36,666 nt of DNA. Origin: Microthrixaceae bacterium. GTDB taxonomy: Bacteria; Actinomycetota; Acidimicrobiia; Acidimicrobiales; Microtrichaceae. A program made the position numbers and the translations under genes. The DNA lies in assembly GCA_023958095.1 (NCBI GenBank), contig JAMLGJ010000030.1, positions 1-36,666 of the forward strand. The letters run 5' to 3'. Numbering within the stretch: position 1 is the first letter of the stretch; the number at the start of each line of letters is the position of its first letter. Of the stretch, positions 29,444 to 36,666 are shown in pieces. The notes below the pieces were generated by a model. The model was not told the DNA's origin. It did not search any database and was given only the letters and a program-made list of their open reading frames with translations.

Positions 29444-31071
29444 GTCGCTCCCCGCAACTGCTGTCCTGCCGAGGACCGGGCGCTGCGCAACAACTCCTCC
29501 GCGTGGGTCCTCGCGACGGAGCTGTCGGGGCTGCCCGATAGCATTCGCGACAGTTCCACCACCCGCTCGTCGTCCCCGAGGGTGCGCGCCGTGGTCGTGG
29601 TGGTGCCGGGACCCTCGGAGGAATCACTCACGTGCTTCTCGACCAGCACGTGCGCGTCGGCCACGGCTGCCACCTGGGGCAGGTGGGTCACGACCAGCAC
29701 CTGGGGTCCTCGTGCCAACCGCGCCAGCGCCGAGGCCACCGACACCGCGGCTGCCCCGCCGATCCCGGCGTCCACCTCGTCGAAGACCATCGTCGGAGGG
29801 CCGCCGCTGAGGACCAGGCGCAGGGCGAGCATCACCCTCGACAGCTCACCTCCGGACGCGACCTTCGCCAACGGCGCCGGGGACATGCCCGGGTTGGTGG
29901 ACAGCCGGATGTCCACCGCCTCGCCGGCACCCGGGAGTTCCGTGGTGTCCGAGACGTCCACCTCGATCGTGACCGAGCCCAGCGCGAGGTCGGCCAGCAG
30001 GTCCTCGAGCGCGCGGGCCAGGCCCGGCGCTTCGCCCCGGCGTGCCGCACCCACCCTGGCCGACTCGGCGGCCAGCAGGTCGCCCGCCTCCTCGAGCGCT
30101 GCGCGGGTCCGGTTCCGTTGCTCGTCCAGACCCTCCAGTTCGGCGAGCTGAGACCGGGCCCGGTCGCAGAACCCGAGAACCTCCTCGATCGTCTCGCCGT
30201 ACTTGCGCCGCAGTTCGACGAGCTGCTGGCGGCGTGCGCGCACCTCGGCCAGGTGCTGCTCGTCGGGCTCGATGGACTCCGCGACACCGCGCAGGTCCGC
30301 CAGCGAATCGATGAGGTCCTCGCGCAGCGCTACGAGGCGTTCCGAGATGGATGCGAAGGGACCGTCGGAGCCGAGCACGGCAGCACCCCTGGCGAGGAGG
30401 TCGACCGCCCCCGACTCGGCCCCCAGCAGCTGCGCCCCCTCTGCTGCGGCCTCGCGGTGGTCCAGGGCGCCGGCCAGCAACTCCTCTTCCTCGGCGAGTG
30501 CATCGTCCTCGCCGGGAACGGGGCCCACGCCGGTGATCTCGGCCACCTGGTGGCGCAGGAGGTCGAGCTCCCGCTGCCTGGCTCGTTCATCGCCCCCAAG
30601 GGCCGCGAGCTGTTCCTGCAGCTCGGCGAGCGACCGACGGGCCGCGTCGAGGGGCCCGGTGTCGATCCCCGCGTACTGGTCGAGTGCGGAACGCTGGCTG
30701 CCACGATCGAGCAGTGCCTGCTGTGAATGCTGGCCGTGTATCTCTATGAGCCCCCCGGTCACCGAGCACAGTTCTCCCGCGGTGACCAGCTCGCCGTTCA
30801 GGTAGCTGCGGGAACGACCCGAGGCCGGTACGACACGACGCGCCACCCATTCGGTGTCACCGAGCGCGAACAGGGCCTCCACGACTGCTTCTCCGGCCCC
30901 CTCGCGCACGCGCGACGGATCGGCCTTCCCCCCGGACAGGAGCCTCAGGGCCTCCACGAGCATCGTCTTGCCGGCCCCCGTCTCGCCGGTGAGTGCGGTC
31001 ATGCCCGCGCCCAGGGCGATGCGCGACTCCGCGATCACCCCCAGGTTGCGGACCGCCAGTTCGACCAGCAT
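29440..31071 (-). CDS. recN: DNA repair protein RecN
   Basis: This 543-residue SMC-like ATPase acts in double-strand-break repair. The N-terminal ATPase half has Walker A GETGAGKTM (29-37) and the Q-rich IEIHGQHSQQALL. Long charged coiled-coil arms run from about 140 to 355. The C-terminal half has SGGELSRVMLALRLVL (ABC signature), Walker B TMVFDEVDAGIGG and the His-containing VTHLPQVAAVAD. The ATG at 31071 starts exactly at the conserved LVELAVRNLGVI. TAGCCT lies seven bases upstream with no ribosome-binding site. It follows nadK and overlaps the MraY-like gene. Confidence 0.97.
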   Translation of the reverse strand: MLVELAVRNLGVIAESRIALGAGMTALTGETGAGKTMLVEALRLLSGGKADPSRVREGAGEAVVEALFALGDTEWVARRVVPASGRSRSYLNGELVTAGELCSVTGGLIEIHGQHSQQALLDRGSQRSALDQYAGIDTGPLDAARRSLAELQEQLAALGGDERARQRELDLLRHQVAEITGVGPVPGEDDALAEEEELLAGALDHREAAAEGAQLLGAESGAVDLLARGAAVLGSDGPFASISERLVALREDLIDSLADLRGVAESIEPDEQHLAEVRARRQQLVELRRKYGETIEEVLGFCDRARSQLAELEGLDEQRNRTRAALEEAGDLLAAESARVGAARRGEAPGLARALEDLLADLALGSVTIEVDVSDTTELPGAGEAVDIRLSTNPGMSPAPLAKVASGGELSRVMLALRLVLSGGPPTMVFDEVDAGIGGAAAVSVASALARLARGPQVLVVTHLPQVAAVADAHVLVEKHVSDSSEGPGTTTTTARTLGDDERVVELSRMLSGSPDSSVARTHAEELLRSARSSAGQQLRGAT

Positions 31072-31078
31072 CGCTGCG

Positions 31079-31084
31079 AGGCTA
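31079..31084 (-). promoter_or_regulatory. -10 box (TAGCCT) for leaderless recN
   Basis: TAGCCT on the minus strand ends 7 nt before the recN ATG, inside the 22-bp gap after nadK. This TAG is not the nadK stop, which is at 31094-31096. No ribosome-binding site is present. SOS control is not evident: no LexA-type box was seen. Confidence 0.55.
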
Positions 31085-31093
31085 GACCCCGGC

Positions 31094-31942
31094 CTACCTG
31101 GACCAGAGGCCCAGCTTGTCCCTGAGCACGTCGTGGAAGCGGCGACCGCCGAATTCCACGAACAACGACGAGCGGTCTGCCGCGGTGACGGTCACCGATT
31201 CCCCGGGGGCGAGGTTCGGGTGGGGGTGACCGTCCACCGAGAGGCCGCCCGGCCGCTGCGGTGCGACGGTCACCTTCACGCGGCAGTCCGGACGCAGCAC
31301 CATCGTGCGGTCGAACAGCATGTGGGGCGCCACGGGGGCCATGATCACCGCCCGGTGAACCGGATCGATGATCGGTCCGCCCACCGAGAACGAATAGGCG
31401 GTCGATCCGGTCGGGGTGCCGAGGATGAGGCCGTCCGCGACCCAGGAGGTGAAGAAGCTGTCGTCGATCTCCACCTCCACCCGCACGGTGTGGCCGGGTG
31501 AGGACTTCTCCACCACCACGTCGTTCAGAGCGCTCGTGTGCTCGGTGGAACCGTCCGCCCGCCGGATCTCCACCGCCAGGCGCATGCGCTCCTCGATCCG
31601 GTAGGCGCCGGACAGGAAGCGCTTGAGCGCCATCGTGAGTCCCTCCCGATCCACCACCGTGAGGTAGCCGAGGGTCCCGAGGTTCGCCCCGAGCACCGGA
31701 ACCTGCTCGGTCACCGCGTAGTCCGCGGCGCGCAGCATCGTCCCGTCCCCACCCATGCTCACGACCAGGTCCAGGCCCACCGCGAAGTCCTCCTCCGGCG
31801 CCGCCAGCTCCGGGCGGCCCAGACGCCCGGCGTCCGCTTCGGGGAGGCTGACCTGGTGGCCGCGGTCGACCAGCCACGCGAACGTCCCCTCGAGGTCGGG
31901 TTCGGTCAGGCCCTCGTGGAGCACGAAGCCGAATGCACTCAT
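31094..31942 (-). CDS. nadK: NAD kinase
   Basis: This 282-residue enzyme phosphorylates NAD to NADP. The GGDGT motif is at residues 64-68 (SMGGDGTML), followed by LGANLGTLGYLT, LNDVVVEK (the NE/D motif) and TPTGSTAYSFSVGGPI. Length is usual. The ATG at 31942 overlaps the tlyA stop as ATGA. The tlyA-nadK-recN order is conserved in actinobacteria. Confidence 0.97.
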   Translation of the reverse strand: MSAFGFVLHEGLTEPDLEGTFAWLVDRGHQVSLPEADAGRLGRPELAAPEEDFAVGLDLVVSMGGDGTMLRAADYAVTEQVPVLGANLGTLGYLTVVDREGLTMALKRFLSGAYRIEERMRLAVEIRRADGSTEHTSALNDVVVEKSSPGHTVRVEVEIDDSFFTSWVADGLILGTPTGSTAYSFSVGGPIIDPVHRAVIMAPVAPHMLFDRTMVLRPDCRVKVTVAPQRPGGLSVDGHPHPNLAPGESVTVTAADRSSLFVEFGGRRFHDVLRDKLGLWSR

Positions 31943-32775
31943 CCGCCCGACCCGCCCGCTGGAACGGACTCGACCACCGTGCGCGCCAGTGAACCCAGCG
32001 ACCCCTCGTGCCCCGTCGCACGGGGTCCGTGTTCAACGGGTGCACGCACGTGCACCAGGAACTCGACGTTGCCGTCACCGCCCCGTAGAGGAGAGACCAT
32101 GGCCCCCATGATGACGCCTCGGTGTTCCGCTGCGGAGTTCATGACGGTCTCGAGCGTGCGTACCCAGACCTCGGGGTCGCGGACCACCCCCCTGCCCCGC
32201 GATGCCTCGGCCCTGCCGCACTCGAACTGGGGCTTCACGAGAAGCACCAGCCAGGCCCCGGGGCGGGCCACCGACAGGAGTACCTCCATTACCGCCGTCA
32301 GTGAGATGAAGGACAGGTCCGCCACCACCGCGTCGAAGTGGCCCAGCTCCTCGGGTCCGCAGTGACGCAGGTTGGTCCGCTCCAGCACCGTCACCCTGTC
32401 GTGCCCGCGCAGCGACTCGTGCAGCTGCCCGTGCCCGACGTCCAGGGCCACCACGTGTTCGGCCCCGTGTTGCAGGAGGCAGTCGGTGAATCCACCCGTG
32501 GAGGCACCCGCATCGAGGGCCTCGAGTCCCTCGGGGTCCAGCCCGAACTCCTCGAGTGCCGCATGGAGCTTCTCGCCCGCCCGTCCCACGAAGCGCGGGC
32601 CCTCCCCCACCACCACGAGGGCGTCTCCGGGCAGCACCATCCGGTCCGCCTTGGTGGCGACGCTTCCTCCGACCAGCACCGATCCGGACTCCACGAGCCT
32701 CCGGGCGGCCGAACGGGACGGGGCGAGGTCGCGCCTCACCAGTTCCGCGTCCAGGCGCCTGCGCCTGGCCGACAC
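31939..32775 (-). CDS. tlyA: TlyA family rRNA 2'-O-methyltransferase
   Basis: This is a 278-residue protein with an N-terminal S4 RNA-binding domain (about 5-65; LDAELVRRDLAPSRSAARRLV) and an FtsJ-like methyltransferase domain. SAM-binding and catalytic marks are DAGASTGGFTDCLL, VALDVGHGQL, VVADLSFISL and LLVKPQFE. In mycobacteria TlyA methylates 16S and 23S rRNA and its loss gives capreomycin resistance; the hemolysin name is historical. The C-terminus has about 35 extra residues. The start is GTG at 32775, one base after the HAD gene stop; a longer upstream frame lies inside that gene. Confidence 0.95.
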   Translation of the reverse strand: MSARRRRLDAELVRRDLAPSRSAARRLVESGSVLVGGSVATKADRMVLPGDALVVVGEGPRFVGRAGEKLHAALEEFGLDPEGLEALDAGASTGGFTDCLLQHGAEHVVALDVGHGQLHESLRGHDRVTVLERTNLRHCGPEELGHFDAVVADLSFISLTAVMEVLLSVARPGAWLVLLVKPQFECGRAEASRGRGVVRDPEVWVRTLETVMNSAAEHRGVIMGAMVSPLRGGDGNVEFLVHVRAPVEHGPRATGHEGSLGSLARTVVESVPAGGSGG

Positions 32776-32776
32776 C

Positions 32777-33730
32777 TCAGACCGCCCCCGGAGCCCCGGG
32801 CGTGCCCGGGCCCAGGGCCCGCAGCGATCCACCCAGCAGGTCTCCCGCCACGAGTGAGGCGAGGTCCGTGGCCACGGCGTGCACCGGCACGTCGGCAGCG
32901 GAAGGGACCTCCCCGGTGACGCCCGAGAGCACCAGCGCGAACTCGAATCCGAGTTCGTGGGCGAGCCGGCCGTCGGTGTCGACCCGGTCGCCCACCACGA
33001 CCCCGCAGAGCCCGCCTCCGGCGCTCGCGCCAGCCGTTCCGTGCTCCGGGGTGAACCCCGGTGCCCCGACCCCGGCCGAGGCACGAGCGTCGCCCACCAT
33101 GGCTCTGCGGATGGCCTCGGCCATGGGAGCGTTGGGCTTGCCCGCCACCGTCGGCGGGGTCGAGGTCGCCGCCTCGACCGCAGCCACGATCGCTCCGGTT
33201 CCCGGTTGCAGTCGTCCGCTGGCGGGGAAGGTCGCGTCAGTGTTCGTGGCCAGGAACCGCGCACCCTGGTGGATCGCGGAACAAACCAGGTCCAGGTGTT
33301 CGTACCGCACCCCGCGGGCCAGGCCCAACACGACGGCCGCGAAGCCCGAGGTGGCCCCGAGCACCTCGGTCGGGTCGTCCCAACCCCCGCTCGCCCCGAG
33401 TTGGTCCGCCAGTTCGGTGACCGGTGTCACGACCGCGCCGGCGGCACGGAGCTGGTCGCCGAGCTGTGCCGAACCGAGCAGGAGCACCCGCTGGTCGCGC
33501 TCCACCAACGTCGCTGCCGCATCGGCCGAGGTGATCACGCCGAACCCCGGAGTCACGCCGGCTGACCGGAGTTCGGCCTCTCGCCGGTGGCCGGGCACCG
33601 TCGAGTTGTTGGTGCAGAACACCACGTGTTCACCTCGGTCCAGGAGCTCCGACACCGCCGATGGGGAACCGGGTATGTCCTGACCGCCGCGCCACATCAC
33701 ACCGTCGAGGTCCACAACCCAGTCGCTCAC
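32777..33730 (-). CDS. HAD-superfamily phosphatase (NagD-like)
   Basis: This is a 317-residue hydrolase of the class IIA HAD group. Motif I is DLDGVMW (Asp8 nucleophile and Asp10), motif II is FCTNNST, motif III is the Lys in GKPNAPMAEAI and motif IV is VVVGDRVDTDG. Family members dephosphorylate small metabolites such as 4-nitrophenyl phosphate, glycolate or nucleotide phosphates; the substrate here is unknown. A Gly/Ala-rich insertion of about 30 residues sits between motifs III and IV. The GTG at 33730 begins directly before DWVVDLDG, with GGGAG upstream. It heads the tlyA-nadK-recN run, as phosphatase genes do in mycobacteria. Confidence 0.88.
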   Translation of the reverse strand: MSDWVVDLDGVMWRGGQDIPGSPSAVSELLDRGEHVVFCTNNSTVPGHRREAELRSAGVTPGFGVITSADAAATLVERDQRVLLLGSAQLGDQLRAAGAVVTPVTELADQLGASGGWDDPTEVLGATSGFAAVVLGLARGVRYEHLDLVCSAIHQGARFLATNTDATFPASGRLQPGTGAIVAAVEAATSTPPTVAGKPNAPMAEAIRRAMVGDARASAGVGAPGFTPEHGTAGASAGGGLCGVVVGDRVDTDGRLAHELGFEFALVLSGVTGEVPSAADVPVHAVATDLASLVAGDLLGGSLRALGPGTPGAPGAV

Positions 33731-33776
33731 GCCCCAAGACTCCCACAGCAACCACCCACGACCCGACCCCACGGCG

Positions 33777-33789
33777 CCCGGGTCCCGGG
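33777..33789. repeat. near-palindrome in the HAD/fba divergent region
   Basis: CCCGGG-T-CCCGGG sits in the 176-bp space (33731-33906) between the HAD gene and the aldolase gene. GCGCCC and GGGCGC flank it as an outer pair. The same space contains no TA dinucleotide, so no TANNNT box is available for either gene. An operator is possible but unsupported. Confidence 0.25.
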
Positions 33790-33906
33790 TGGGGCGCAGC
33801 GGTGCGGCCAACTGGGAGCCACCCGTGGGCCTGTGCGAACATGACCGGGATTCGCCAGGGGCGGAGGCACACCCGACGTCCCAGAAAACCCGGGAGGGCT
33901 CATCAG

Positions 33907-34794
33907 ATGAACGCACAGCAGCTCGACAAGGTCCGCAACGGCGCCGGTTTCGTTGCAGCACTCGACCAGAGCGGGGGCTCCACCCCCAAGGCGCTGCGGC
34001 TCTACGGCATCGAGGAGTCCGAGTACTCCGGTGACGAGGAGATGTTCGACCTGATCCACCAGATGCGCACCCGCATCATGACCAGCCCTGCCTTCGGGGG
34101 CGACAGGGTCATCGCCGCGATCCTCTTCGAGATGACCATGGACCGCGAGGTCGAGGGCATCCCGACTGCGGACTACCTGTGGAACAAGAAGCAGGTCGTG
34201 CCCTTCCTCAAGGTGGACAAGGGCCTCGCGGAGGAGGAGAACGGCGCACAGGTGATGAAGCCCATGCCGGGCCTCGACTCCCTGCTGGCGCGGGCCAGGG
34301 ACAAGGGGATCTTCGGGACGAAGATGCGTTCGGTCATCAAGGTGGCCGACCCCAAGGGTGTCGACGCGGTCGTGGATCAGCAGTTCGAGGTCGGGCGCCA
34401 GATCCTCGACGCGGGCCTGATCCCCATCATCGAGCCCGAGGTCGACATCAACAGCCCTTCGAAGGCCGAGGCCGAGGACCTGCTGCGCAGTGCCATATCG
34501 GCCCAGCTGGACTCCCTCGGAGACGGCCAGGACGTGATGCTGAAGCTCACCCTGCCCGAGACCGACGGCTTCTACGCCTCACTCGTGGCACACCCGCGCA
34601 TCGCACGCGTCGTGGCCCTCTCGGGTGGCTACACCCGCGAGGAGGCCAACGCTCGCCTCAGCCGCAACGAGGGTGTCATCGCCAGCTTCTCCAGGGCGCT
34701 GACCGAGGGGCTGTCGGCCCAGCAGAGCGACGAGGAGTTCAACGAGACCCTCGACGAGTCGATCGGGAGCATCGCGGCCGCATCCGCCAGCTGA
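33907..34794 (+). CDS. fda: fructose-bisphosphate aldolase, class I
   Basis: This 295-residue Schiff-base aldolase splits fructose 1,6-bisphosphate in glycolysis and works in reverse in gluconeogenesis. It matches the bacterial class I group: FVAALDQSGGSTPKAL near the N-terminus, PFLKVDKGL, FGTKMRSVIK, IPIIEPEVDI, the likely Schiff-base Lys in VMLKLTLPE, and ALSGGYTREEAN. No zinc-binding class II motifs occur. The ATG at 33907 has GGGAGGG about eight bases upstream. It stands alone on the plus strand between minus-strand genes and ends at a strong hairpin shared with the TPR gene. Confidence 0.94.
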   Translation: MNAQQLDKVRNGAGFVAALDQSGGSTPKALRLYGIEESEYSGDEEMFDLIHQMRTRIMTSPAFGGDRVIAAILFEMTMDREVEGIPTADYLWNKKQVVPFLKVDKGLAEEENGAQVMKPMPGLDSLLARARDKGIFGTKMRSVIKVADPKGVDAVVDQQFEVGRQILDAGLIPIIEPEVDINSPSKAEAEDLLRSAISAQLDSLGDGQDVMLKLTLPETDGFYASLVAHPRIARVVALSGGYTREEANARLSRNEGVIASFSRALTEGLSAQQSDEEFNETLDESIGSIAAASAS

Positions 34795-34802
34795 GTCCCT
34801 CC

Positions 34803-34832
34803 CCGGTCGGTCCGTGCGTGCGGACCGACCGG
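34803..34832. terminator. bidirectional hairpin between aldolase and TPR genes
   Basis: CCGGTCGGTCCG (34803-34814) and CGGACCGACCGG (34821-34832) form a perfect 12-bp stem with a 6-nt loop. It fills the 48-bp gap between the two convergent stop codons. No T-run follows, but the symmetric stem could stop both transcripts. Confidence 0.6.
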
Positions 34833-34842
34833 TCGGACATGC

Positions 34843-35976
34843 CTATCCGAGTGCTGCGCTGCGCTGCGCCGCGTCCAGGTAGCCCGGCGACAGCTCCTCG
34901 ATCCGATCGAAGATCTGGCGGGCCTGGGGGATGTCCCCCGCACGCTCGTAGAGGTCGGCCAGCGCGTAGCCACGGCGCAGGTGGTGCTCGGCGTGGCGCT
35001 TCGGCAACTTGAACCCCTTGGAGAGCAGCGCGACTGCCGCGTGCAGTTCTCCGCGGTCCGCGAGTGAGCCTGCCATCACGATGCGGCCCTCCGACATCAA
35101 CTCCGCTGAGGGCGACACCGCCTTGAGCTCGTCCCAGAGCTCCTCGACCTTCCCGTGGCGGCCGAGCGCCCGGTAGCAGTCCTCGAGCACCGGATGCTGT
35201 TCGACCGACCCTCCGGTCAGATCAGCGAACGCGGTGAGCTCCTTGGCCGCCTGTCGCCACTTCCCCAGGCGGTAGAGGGTGAGCCCGTACAGCTCGCGCA
35301 CCTCCGGCGAGTCCGGTACCTCGTCCGCAATGGGCTTGAGGATGCGTCTCGCATCCACGTAGCGCTCCGCCGCGTAGGCCCGCACTGCATCCGCGACCCG
35401 GCCCTCGAGGCGCTTCGCGCGTTGGGAGGTCACGAAGCGTGAGAGGTCGGGCGCCACGACCTCGGGACGGGGCGCCCTGCTGCGCCGCTTGCGAGCCGGC
35501 GCTCCACCCGCTCCCCCGCGCCGCGGCTCCTGCACGCTCCCCTCGTCTATCCACTCGTCCTGGGGTGTCGGGGGCTGTGGCACCCGCTCGGCGGGCTGCG
35601 AACGCGGCTCCGGGGGCACCCTCGGCCCCTGTTCCCGAGGGCCGTTGCCGGGCTTGCCGGCACCCGTCCGGGGCTTCCCGGAACCCGTGCGCGGCTTGCC
35701 GGAACCCGTCCGGGGCTTCCCGGAACCCGTGCGCGGCTTGCCGGAACCCGTCCGGGGCTTGCCGGATCCCGTCCCGGGCTTCCCGGAGCCCGTGCGGGGT
35801 CCACCGGACCGGGGACTCGAGCTCCGTGAGGGCCGACTGCCGGGACGCTGGGTTGACCGGCCCTTGCCCCGGGCGCTGTCGCCGACACGAGCGTTGCCAC
35901 CGGGTCGTCTCGAGGAGCCGCGCGCCGGTGAGGACCGGTCCTTGCCTCCTCCTGGTGAAGATGGACTCCTGGACAT
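34843..35976 (-). CDS. TPR-repeat protein with basic heptad-repeat N-terminus
   Basis: This is a 377-residue protein. The first 180 residues are basic, disordered and rich in Ser, Gly, Pro, Arg and Lys. They hold seven tandem heptads of KPRTGSG type (about 60-108) and an RKRRSR patch. The C-terminal half (about 185-375) is helical with tetratricopeptide-like repeats (VADAVRAYAAERYVDARRIL, YGLTLYRLGKWRQAAKEL, DLYERAGDIPQARQIFDRI). No enzyme motif or membrane segment is seen. A role in RNA or protein binding is plausible from the basic tail. The ATG at 35976 follows GAGGCGG. A TAGGTT at 36052-36057 could be its -10 box. The gene lies downstream of the rRNA terminator. Confidence 0.8.
   Translation of the reverse strand: MSRSPSSPGGGKDRSSPARGSSRRPGGNARVGDSARGKGRSTQRPGSRPSRSSSPRSGGPRTGSGKPGTGSGKPRTGSGKPRTGSGKPRTGSGKPRTGSGKPRTGAGKPGNGPREQGPRVPPEPRSQPAERVPQPPTPQDEWIDEGSVQEPRRGGAGGAPARKRRSRAPRPEVVAPDLSRFVTSQRAKRLEGRVADAVRAYAAERYVDARRILKPIADEVPDSPEVRELYGLTLYRLGKWRQAAKELTAFADLTGGSVEQHPVLEDCYRALGRHGKVEELWDELKAVSPSAELMSEGRIVMAGSLADRGELHAAVALLSKGFKLPKRHAEHHLRRGYALADLYERAGDIPQARQIFDRIEELSPGYLDAAQRSAALG
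35651..35797. repeat. seven tandem 21-bp repeats inside the TPR gene
   Basis: Seven contiguous 21-bp units encode the KPRTGSG heptads. Two sequence variants alternate over units 1-5, GGCTTGCCGG... then GGCTTCCCGG..., giving a higher-order period of 42 bp. The last two units are diverged. The array is in frame, so loss or gain of units keeps the protein intact. Confidence 0.9.
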
Positions 35977-36116
35977 GCTCCGCCTCGGGGGGTCTGACGT
36001 CGATCACGGCGACCGGGGGCGCCTGGGCAGGTTGCGACCAGCCGACGAGCCAACCTACTCGACCCGTCCGGTTCTTCCTCCGTCGCCCTGCACACGCCCG
36101 CTCACGGCTCCGGGTG

Positions 36117-36158
36117 CCGAAAACGCCTCGAGGGAAGCCATCTCTGGCTTCCCTCGAG
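36117..36158 (-). terminator. rho-independent terminator of the rRNA operon
   Basis: A perfect 14-bp stem (36127-36140 with 36145-36158; CTCGAGGGAAGCCA on one arm) closes a 4-nt loop. On the minus strand it is followed by GCGTTTTC. It begins 8 bp after the 3' end of the 5S gene. Confidence 0.9.
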
Positions 36159-36165
36159 TTTCGGA

Positions 36166-36282
<117 letters not shown>

Positions 36283-36387
36283 AGATCAATTGTCACGACG
36301 CAACAGCCTCGCCGACGAGCGGCGGCGGCGCACACGGTGCGGTTGCTCGAGCACTTCATAGCGAGCACGAACGTCTCTGAAAGACGA

Positions 36388-36666
<279 letters not shown>

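Noticed and set aside
29440..31084. LexA/SOS operator upstream of recN
   Set aside because: The 22-bp gap and the end of nadK contain no recognisable SOS-box palindrome.
35651..35797. Direct repeats as a possible CRISPR array
   Set aside because: The 21-bp units are contiguous without spacers and are in frame inside a coding gene.
36283..36387. tRNA gene in the 23S-5S spacer
   Set aside because: No cloverleaf or T-arm sequence is present in this stretch of about 105 bp.

Overview
The window is visibly GC-rich, almost gap-free bacterial chromosome of housekeeping genes, nearly all on the minus strand. Gene content and order point to an actinobacterium (Actinomycetota). Read from high to low coordinates, tlyA-nadK-recN ... 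steA-steB/mctB ... pyrG-nudix-xerD ... scpA-scpB-rluB ... cmk ... der follows, from memory, the order of the Mycobacterium tuberculosis Rv1694-Rv1713 region. Extra genes (a MraY-like transferase, murJ, a large membrane protein, trpS, aroH-tyrA-aroA, plsC) are inserted into it. An Acidimicrobiia-type lineage is my guess; the rRNA visible here is too short to prove it.

Layout. 1-2115: tRNA-Pro(GGG), a small zinc-ribbon membrane protein and an acyl-CoA carboxylase beta subunit. 2144-5995: a tandem FKBP lipoprotein, the ribosome-assembly GTPase Der and a DUF512 radical-SAM-like protein. 6053-8822, plus strand: an alpha/beta-hydrolase lipoprotein, IspH and a small membrane protein. 8874-15332: an operon-like run scpA-scpB-rluB-aroH-tyrA-aroA-cmk-plsC (chromosome segregation, rRNA modification, aromatic amino acids, nucleotides, lipid). 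15487-16473: trpS on the plus strand. 16501-20336: pyrG-nudix-xerD-HD. 20490-22049: a polytopic GT-C-like transferase on the plus strand, overlapping tail to tail with the next gene. 21977-28412: steA-steB-murJ plus a membrane protein with a degenerate alkaline-phosphatase-like ectodomain, a probable envelope and division module. 28604-33730: HAD phosphatase-tlyA-nadK-recN-MraY-like transferase. 33907-34794: class I aldolase on the plus strand. 34843-35976: a TPR protein with a heptad-repeat tail. 36117-36666: the 3' end of an rRNA operon (23S end, 5S, terminator) on the minus strand.

Genes within runs are joined by GTGA, ATGA or TGATG overlaps, implying translational coupling. Several transcription units appear to be leaderless: a TAGNNT -10 box lies 6-8 nt before an ATG or GTG start. 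In two cases the TAG of that box is also the stop codon of the gene upstream. I saw no mobile element, CRISPR array, prophage or defence island. The least explained parts are the envelope module with its apparently metal-ligand-poor phosphatase-like protein, and the leaderless-start architecture.
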